The translations under genes and the position numbers were made by a program. Shown here piece after piece: positions 21,230-25,190 of a DNA stretch of 25,190 bases. Where the stretch lies: IMG/VR virus record IMGVR_UViG_3300035698_020643, positions 1 through 25,190 of that record, one strand, 5' to 3'. The stretch comes from a virus. Below the pieces are notes generated by a model, which saw only the letters and a list, made by a program, of their open reading frames with translations, had not been told where the DNA came from and searched no databases. Position 1 is the first letter of the stretch. Every line of letters starts with the position of its first letter.

Positions 21230-21350
21230 GGCGGTGCGGCGTGGATGACCGACACGCATTGCGCTAATAACGCGAAGGTGGAGAATGTTGCCACCAACGG
21301 CACAAGGACGCTTGTGTGAGAGATAGCAGGTGTGAATCCTGCCACCGCCA
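21230..21350 (+). ncRNA. tRNA-derived structured RNA with two extra hairpins (non-canonical tRNA-like element)
   Basis: All stems are perfect or have one G-U pair. Acceptor stem GGCGGTG (21230-21236) pairs with CACCGCC (21343-21349). D-arm GCGTG/CACGC (21239-21243/21253-21257). Anticodon arm TTGCG/CGCGA (21259-21263/21271-21275) has a 7-base loop CTAATAA, with T33 and anticodon position AAT. T-arm is GCAGG/CCTGC (21326-21330/21338-21342). The variable region is about 50 bases and holds two further hairpins, GGTGG/CCACC (21277-21281/21291-21295) and CACAAG/CTTGTG (21301-21306/21311-21316). After the acceptor comes A then CCT, one base from CCA. Departures from true tRNA: base 8 is C, the D-loop lacks GG, and the T-loop is TGTGAAT instead of TTCxAxT. 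About 59% GC by hand count, against an AT-rich surround. Ordinary tRNA function is doubtful. Confidence 0.6.
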
Positions 21351-21364
21351 CCTAAAAAAACACT

Positions 21365-21544
21365 ATGAATAAAGGATTAGGAATTTACGGACAACTGAGT
21401 GGTAAGAAACTCAAATTAGATGAAGTCCCTGACGGATTCAACAAAGAAATGTACGAAGTATTTATCGAAGCTCGTGAAGCAGATATAAAAATTCTAAAAA
21501 AAGCAATTAAGCTCGCCAAGCAGAAAAAGCGATTAATTAAATAA
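21365..21544 (+). CDS. Small lysine-rich hypothetical protein, 59 aa
   Basis: This gene starts 15 bases after the structured RNA. The protein has a short N-terminal segment (GLGIYGQLSGKKLKLDEVP) and a long basic helix (YEVFIEAREADIKILKKA, then KLAKQKKRLIK). No family is recognised. Placement behind the RNA raises the possibility that the RNA acts on this gene, but there is no direct sign of it. Confidence 0.5.
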   Translation: MNKGLGIYGQLSGKKLKLDEVPDGFNKEMYEVFIEAREADIKILKKAIKLAKQKKRLIK

Positions 21545-21569
21545 CCCCTTTTATTACCAGACAACACAG

Positions 21570-21773
21570 ATGAATTTACCAGATTGTATATTCTGCGGAA
21601 AGGAAATTGAGATGGGAGAAATATTCCTAGCTCACATTAAAAAAGATATGGAATCAATTACTCACTTTCAATGCCGTCCGTGTGGGAGAGAAAATGAAGA
21701 CAATAGACTAGATAAGAACGGAGGTAAATGGATACTTGTAAAATTAACACTTGATGGAATAGTAAATCTTTAA
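21570..21773 (+). CDS. Zinc-finger-like protein, 67 aa
   Basis: CIFC near the start and CRPC near residue 36, with histidines between them (LAHIKK, THFQ), make a likely zinc site. The end is beta-type (KWILVKLTLDGIVNL). It belongs to the group of tiny zinc proteins scattered through the early region. Function unknown. TAACCCC lies 22 bases before the start rather than the usual ~10. Confidence 0.55.
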   Translation: MNLPDCIFCGKEIEMGEIFLAHIKKDMESITHFQCRPCGRENEDNRLDKNGGKWILVKLTLDGIVNL

Positions 21774-21824
21774 TCCATGACAACTGACCTCCTCCGTGAC
21801 GAAAAATAAAGAAACACTACTACC

Positions 21825-21968
21825 ATGAATAAACTTAAAAAAGGCGACACGGTAAAAACATTCTTCGGTGATGCCAAGGTGCTAGAAATCAAAGGGGAAA
21901 TATGTAAAGTATGGAATCGTGCAAAAGGTGTTCAGAATCTGTTAATTACTTCTTTAAAAAATGAATAA
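21825..21968 (+). CDS. Small beta-rich protein, 47 aa
   Basis: The protein begins MNKLKKGDTVKTFFG and continues AKVLEIKGEICKVW, a strand pattern like a minimal SH3/KOW barrel, ending LLITSLKNE. It overlaps the next gene by eight bases. No specific family is recognised. The KGDxV start resembles that of the 147-residue protein at 17340. Confidence 0.45.
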   Translation: MNKLKKGDTVKTFFGDAKVLEIKGEICKVWNRAKGVQNLLITSLKNE

Positions 21969-22128
21969 AGAAATTTGCATCACGAGAGAAATCTTCAAAA
22001 TAATTTCGATTGTTCTAATTACTTTCATCATAACCACAATCGCAATCGGGTGGACTGAATATAATTTCTTAAGAAGACATTTTTATTACCACCAAATCCA
22101 ACTGACAACGCAATATTGTGTTAATTAA
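21961..22128 (+). CDS. Single-span membrane protein, 55 aa
   Basis: Residues ~12-31 (FKIISIVLITFIITTIAIGW) are a clear membrane span. The remainder is a polar tail rich in aromatic residues and histidine (NFLRRHFYYHQIQLTT). It is overlapped by the previous gene and lies 12 bases before the methyltransferase fragment. No function known. Confidence 0.5.
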   Translation: MNKEICITREIFKIISIVLITFIITTIAIGWTEYNFLRRHFYYHQIQLTTQYCVN

Positions 22129-22140
22129 TTCATTAAAAAA

Positions 22141-22260
22141 ATGAACAAAATAATACATGGTGACGCTCTCGAAAAACTCAGCGAACTGCCGGATAACTCG
22201 GTGGATTCAATCGTAACAGATTTGACTTTCATAAGTAGAGGGTGTAATATTTTAGTATGA
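22141..22260 (+). pseudogene. N-terminal fragment of a DNA methyltransferase, cut at the catalytic motif
   Basis: The 39-residue frame reads MNKIIHGDALEKLSELPDNS and then VDSIVTD, the standard start of beta-class DNA methyltransferases, which should continue with PPY. Instead it goes LTFISRGCNILV and stops. The complete enzyme at 22652 begins in the same way (NKIYHGDCLEVMR...PDN..D...CDPPYG). The break therefore falls exactly before the catalytic motif. The stop overlaps the endonuclease start (ATGA at 22257). Confidence 0.6.
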
Positions 22261-22661
22261 ATGATAAAATATCTGATTTACAGGTTGGAATTGCGGGAGA
22301 ACACTTAGTTTGTGCTGACTTAATTACAATGGGTCATAGAGCATTTTTATCAGACCAGGGATTACCATATGATATTGTCGCAGAAATAGACGACAAGCTA
22401 TACAGAATACAGGTGAAGACAACAAGTAAATTTAGAGCTATACCACAAAGAAAAAAATACACTCCTGCATATTTATTTTGGATTAAAAGATGTGGTAAGG
22501 GTGGGAAAAAAACGTATACAGAAAAAGATTTTGACTTCATGGCGTTGGTAGCATTGGACAAAAAAATTGTTGGTTATATTGAAAGAGACCAAGCTAAATC
22601 AACCATGCACATTAACGAACAAAAATTAAAAGCATTAACGTTTGAAAAATTATGGAAATAA
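22257..22661 (+). CDS. PD-(D/E)XK endonuclease, I-Ssp6803I-like (possible homing endonuclease)
   Basis: The 134-residue protein has GIAGEHLVCADLITMGHRA (E15), LPYDIVAEID (D39) and YRIQVKTTSK with Q52-x-K54, followed by a beta/charged region. The E...D...QxK set matches what I recall of I-Ssp6803I and the PD-(D/E)XK endonuclease family it belongs to, in which Q replaces the usual E/D. These act as homing enzymes or stand-alone nucleases. It begins in the stop of a broken methyltransferase fragment and ends 10 bases inside a complete methyltransferase, so it may have inserted into such a gene. A restriction partner for the following methyltransferase is the main alternative. Confidence 0.65.
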   Translation: MNDKISDLQVGIAGEHLVCADLITMGHRAFLSDQGLPYDIVAEIDDKLYRIQVKTTSKFRAIPQRKKYTPAYLFWIKRCGKGGKKTYTEKDFDFMALVALDKKIVGYIERDQAKSTMHINEQKLKALTFEKLWK

Positions 22662-23854
22662 ACAAGATTTACCACGGAGATTGTTTGGAAGTGATGAGAA
22701 CTTTTCCAGATAACTGCATTGATGCATTGTGTTGCGATCCACCTTACGGAATTTCGTTTATGGGAAAGAAGTGGGATTACGATGTGCCGAAAGTTGAGTT
22801 GTGGCAAGAAGTTTTGAGGGTTTTAAAGCCGGGTGGACACGCTCTTGTTGCTTGCGGAACTCGAACACAACATCGAATGGCAGTCAATTTGGAAGATGCT
22901 GGATTTGAGATAAGAGATATAGTGGCTTGGATATATGGGAGTGGATTCCCGAAAAGTTTGAATATCGGAAAGGCGGTTGATAAGTTACAAGGGAATGAGA
23001 GAGAGGACTTAGGAATAAGCGATGCCACAAGACCAAATCACCAAAAAGGGAATGCTGGAATGCAAAGGTTACTAAATAACAACAACCCTCATTCTGAAAT
23101 AAGACTAACCAAAGGCTCATCTCCTTACGAAGGCTGGGGAACAGCTCTAAAACCAGCTATGGAATTATGGACTCTCTGCCGCAAACCTCTCGAAGAAAAA
23201 ACGGTGGCTCAGAATGTTTTGAAATATGGAACAGGTGGGATAAATATTGATGGGTGTCGGGTAGAGGGAACTGATGAAATACCAACATTTACACGAGATT
23301 TAACAAATGCTCATGGAAATAATTTTGGTGCTGGAACAAAAATACCAACTAAATCAAATGGAGTAACTGGACAAGGCAGATTCCCAGCAAACCTAATCCA
23401 CGACGGAAGTGATGAAGTGGTAGAGGGGTTTCCAGAAAACACACAAAGATTTTTTTACACAGCCAAGGCTTCAAAGAGCGAAAGGAATAAAGGATTGGAG
23501 GGGTTTGAGGAGAAGGAGAAATATAAACTTGATAACTCTGGTAATTCGCACGAAATACATTCTAAAAACAACAAGCGAGTTAACCCTAAAACTGGAGTAT
23601 TGGAAGAAAGAAAACCAACTGACGGAAAGAGCAAAAATTCTCACCCAACGGTAAAACCAGTAGCTCTAATGCGATACCTCTGCCGACTCATCACTCCAAA
23701 AGGTGGAACAATTCTCGACCCATTTGTCGGAAGTGGTACGACTGGAATCGGGGCGAAGTTAGAGGGATTTGATTTTATCGGAATTGAAAGAGAGGAAGAA
23801 TATTGTAAAATTGCAGAGGCGAGAATCAATGCACTAGAACCAAGACTTTTATAA
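22652..23854 (+). CDS. Beta-class DNA methyltransferase (N6-adenine/N4-cytosine type)
   Basis: The 400-residue protein carries DPPYG (D29-Y32) near the N-terminus and DPFVGSGTT (F358) near the C-terminus, with VLRVLKPGGHALVACG in between, the order of motifs IV then I that defines class beta. The middle part from ~110 to ~330 is the target-recognition region. The enzyme transfers a methyl group from S-adenosylmethionine to an amino group in DNA, commonly to protect phage DNA from restriction. It overlaps the endonuclease gene by 10 bases. Base specificity cannot be read from sequence alone. Confidence 0.9.
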   Translation: MEINKIYHGDCLEVMRTFPDNCIDALCCDPPYGISFMGKKWDYDVPKVELWQEVLRVLKPGGHALVACGTRTQHRMAVNLEDAGFEIRDIVAWIYGSGFPKSLNIGKAVDKLQGNEREDLGISDATRPNHQKGNAGMQRLLNNNNPHSEIRLTKGSSPYEGWGTALKPAMELWTLCRKPLEEKTVAQNVLKYGTGGINIDGCRVEGTDEIPTFTRDLTNAHGNNFGAGTKIPTKSNGVTGQGRFPANLIHDGSDEVVEGFPENTQRFFYTAKASKSERNKGLEGFEEKEKYKLDNSGNSHEIHSKNNKRVNPKTGVLEERKPTDGKSKNSHPTVKPVALMRYLCRLITPKGGTILDPFVGSGTTGIGAKLEGFDFIGIEREEEYCKIAEARINALEPRLL

Positions 23855-23912
23855 TTCTATTTTATGCCCCACACAATAGAAGAAAGACCGCCTAGAATAA
23901 AATATTAAAAAA

Positions 23913-24725
23913 ATGAAAACACTAGATGAAATCACGAATTGGAAAGACATGATTGGTAATGTTATGAATACTGATTGCTTGGAGGCGATGAAGTTGATCC
24001 CAGACAATTCGATTGATTTAGTTCTGACTTCTCCACCTTATGATAATTTGAGAGATTACGAGGGATATTCTTTTAATTTTAAAGAAACTGCTAAACAAAT
24101 TGAACGAGTATTAAAACATGGAGGTGTGTGTGTTTGGGTTGTTGGAGACGCTGTTGTAAATAATTCAGAAAGTGGAACAAGTTTTAAGCAAGCACTTTAT
24201 TTTAAAGAAATTGGATTAAATTTACACGACACAATGATTTATGAAAAAAATGGTTCACCATACCCAGAAAAAAATAGATATTATCAATGTTTTGAGTATA
24301 TGTTTGTTTTTTCAAAAGGAAAACCAAAAACAGTTAATCTAATATCAGATAGGAAAAATAAATGGTCTGGGAGTTGGGGGAACAGAAGCGTAAGAAATAA
24401 AGCAGGAGAATTAAAAGCAGGAGAAAAAATCGAGTGTAATGAATTTGGAGTTAGATTTAATATTTGGAGAATAAATAATGGTTTTGGTTTTAGCTCAAAA
24501 GATAAAATTTCACATCAACATCCAGCAATATTCCCAGATAAACTAGCGCAGGACCACATCAAAAGCTGGAGTAACGAAAGAGACTTAATTCTCGACCCAT
24601 TTCTCGGAAGCGGAACTACCGCCAGAGCTTGCAAAGATTTAAGCAGGCGTTTTATCGGAGTTGAAATTTCAGAAAAATACTGCGAGATAGCAGAAGAAAG
24701 ATTATCTCAAGAAGTTTTATTTTAA
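23913..24725 (+). CDS. Beta-class DNA methyltransferase, second complete copy
   Basis: The 270-residue protein has SPPYD (S40-Y43) and DPFLGSGTT (F230) with the beta-class order, plus [18 protein letters not shown] between them. SPPY is more typical of N4-cytosine and some N6-adenine enzymes. It is unlike the preceding methyltransferase apart from the shared motifs, so they are separate acquisitions rather than a recent duplication. The start at 23913 gives an N-terminal addition before [12 protein letters not shown] 23951 would be a shorter option. Likely role is modification of phage DNA. Confidence 0.85.
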   Translation: MKTLDEITNWKDMIGNVMNTDCLEAMKLIPDNSIDLVLTSPPYDNLRDYEGYSFNFKETAKQIERVLKHGGVCVWVVGDAVVNNSESGTSFKQALYFKEIGLNLHDTMIYEKNGSPYPEKNRYYQCFEYMFVFSKGKPKTVNLISDRKNKWSGSWGNRSVRNKAGELKAGEKIECNEFGVRFNIWRINNGFGFSSKDKISHQHPAIFPDKLAQDHIKSWSNERDLILDPFLGSGTTARACKDLSRRFIGVEISEKYCEIAEERLSQEVLF

Positions 24726-24727
24726 CC

Positions 24728-24880
24728 ATGACCAACACCCTCCCCTCGTTTATGAATAAAGAATTTACCTTCATCCAGTTCGCAAGAGAGAGTATGAGGT
24801 TTTGGAAGATTCTAGGATTCCAAGTTTTCAACCCTGTCGCAATAATTAAATCTTACAGAATATATAAATCTAAATTATGA
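24728..24880 (+). CDS. Small hypothetical protein, 50 aa
   Basis: This gene begins two bases after the preceding methyltransferase stop and ends in an ATGA overlap with the next gene. The protein is aromatic and basic (FMNKEFTFIQFARESMRFWK, then SYRIYKSKL), with a short amphipathic helix and no full membrane span. No function can be given. The close spacing on both sides supports it being real. Confidence 0.45.
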   Translation: MTNTLPSFMNKEFTFIQFARESMRFWKILGFQVFNPVAIIKSYRIYKSKL

Positions 24881-25140
24881 AAAAAGAATATACAACATTC
24901 CGCTACATCAGAGGCACAAGATACGATATTGCTTTGACAAAACGAGTCGAAGGAATGCCGGGATTTGCACCAGAATATCGAGAAACTGATGTTTGTAAAA
25001 TTTGTGTGAAGTATTTAGGTAGTGAACCCCCGTTTGTTCAGTTTTTTGGTGAACCACCAAATTTAGAGATTGATGAAGTCAAAGAAATATTAACGCTTCT
25101 GAAAAGAGGATTTGTTAAAACAGACTTTAAATTATTATGA
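24877..25140 (+). CDS. Hypothetical protein, 87 aa
   Basis: An alpha/beta protein: TTFRYIRGTRYDIALTKRVE, an acidic segment with CKICVKYLG (two cysteines three apart, no second pair), PPFVQFFGEPPNLE, and a final helix DEVKEILTLLKRGFVK. No family is recognised. It is coupled by ATGA overlaps on both sides. Confidence 0.55.
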   Translation: MKKEYTTFRYIRGTRYDIALTKRVEGMPGFAPEYRETDVCKICVKYLGSEPPFVQFFGEPPNLEIDEVKEILTLLKRGFVKTDFKLL

Positions 25141-25190
25141 ACATAAAAAACATCTTCTCGAAGCCAGAACAAAAAATACACATAGAAGAC
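25137..25190 (+). CDS. Start of a gene cut by the window end
   Basis: The ATG at 25137 overlaps the previous TGA and opens a frame of 18 residues (MNIKNIFSKPEQKIHIED) that runs off the window. Too little is visible to name it. Confidence 0.45.
   Translation, partial: MNIKNIFSKPEQKIHIED

Noticed and set aside
21326-21353. Phage attachment site (attP) using tRNA 3' sequence
   Set aside because: The 3' part resembles a tRNA T-arm and end, but a whole cloverleaf is present and no integrase is in the window. Kept only as an alternative.
21777-21809. Ten-codon frame MTTDLLRDEK
   Set aside because: Too short to support; no overlap with the next gene and no recognisable feature.
23864-23908. Fourteen-codon frame between the two methyltransferases
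   Set aside because: Too short and without supporting signals. It may simply be leader sequence.

Overview
The window is a stretch of a tailed double-stranded DNA phage (or a prophage of one). Evidence: a tail/neck gene cluster with a phage collar fibre, large multidomain virion-type proteins, an M15 endolysin, and a recombination/replication block with a RecB/Cas4-like nuclease, a Rad52-like annealing protein, a Lin1244-type replication protein, a VRR-NUC nuclease and DNA methyltransferases. The code looks standard (TAA, TAG and TGA all end plausible genes). The host cannot be named. No start codon has a recognisable Shine-Dalgarno sequence; many are instead preceded by TTTAAC or a close variant about 9-11 bases upstream. 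This fits a host lineage that does not rely on Shine-Dalgarno pairing (Bacteroidota or some Patescibacteria are candidates; this is inference).

Layout. 1-10.7 kb, plus strand: virion proteins and small membrane proteins, namely a tail-fibre-like gene cut by the window edge, a holin-like protein, a membrane/coiled-coil protein, a 58-residue repeat protein, a neck-type protein, a propeller-like tail protein, a collar-domain fibre, an 813-residue protein with a degenerate M23 peptidase domain, and an 893-residue protein ending in a zeta-toxin-like kinase whose reading frame seems to continue after a shift. 10.7-12.5 kb, minus strand: a five-gene operon including a DUF3560 protein, driven by a promoter whose spacer is a perfect palindrome, divergent from a ribbon-helix-helix regulator at 12.66 kb. 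12.9-14.3 kb: an M15 endolysin on the plus strand facing a minus-strand unit in which a membrane/coiled-coil reading frame overlaps a lysozyme-like reading frame, with a terminator between them. 14.35-25.19 kb, plus strand: the early region, with tightly packed and often ATGA-overlapping genes for recombination, replication, small zinc ribbons, small membrane proteins and DNA modification.

Most notable are: (1) a 121-base RNA-like element at 21230-21350 that folds into a perfect tRNA-like cloverleaf plus two extra hairpins in the variable region but lacks the conserved tRNA elbow bases; (2) the TTTAAC pre-start motif; (3) a methyltransferase N-terminal fragment that breaks off exactly at its catalytic motif and abuts a gene resembling the homing endonuclease I-Ssp6803I; (4) two probable frameshift arrangements. 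There is no gene-free stretch longer than 300 bases. The longest are 12479-12661 (promoter/operators), 13533-13673 (terminator and a possible microprotein) and 21225-21364 (the structured RNA). No CRISPR array, insertion sequence, integrase or rRNA was seen.
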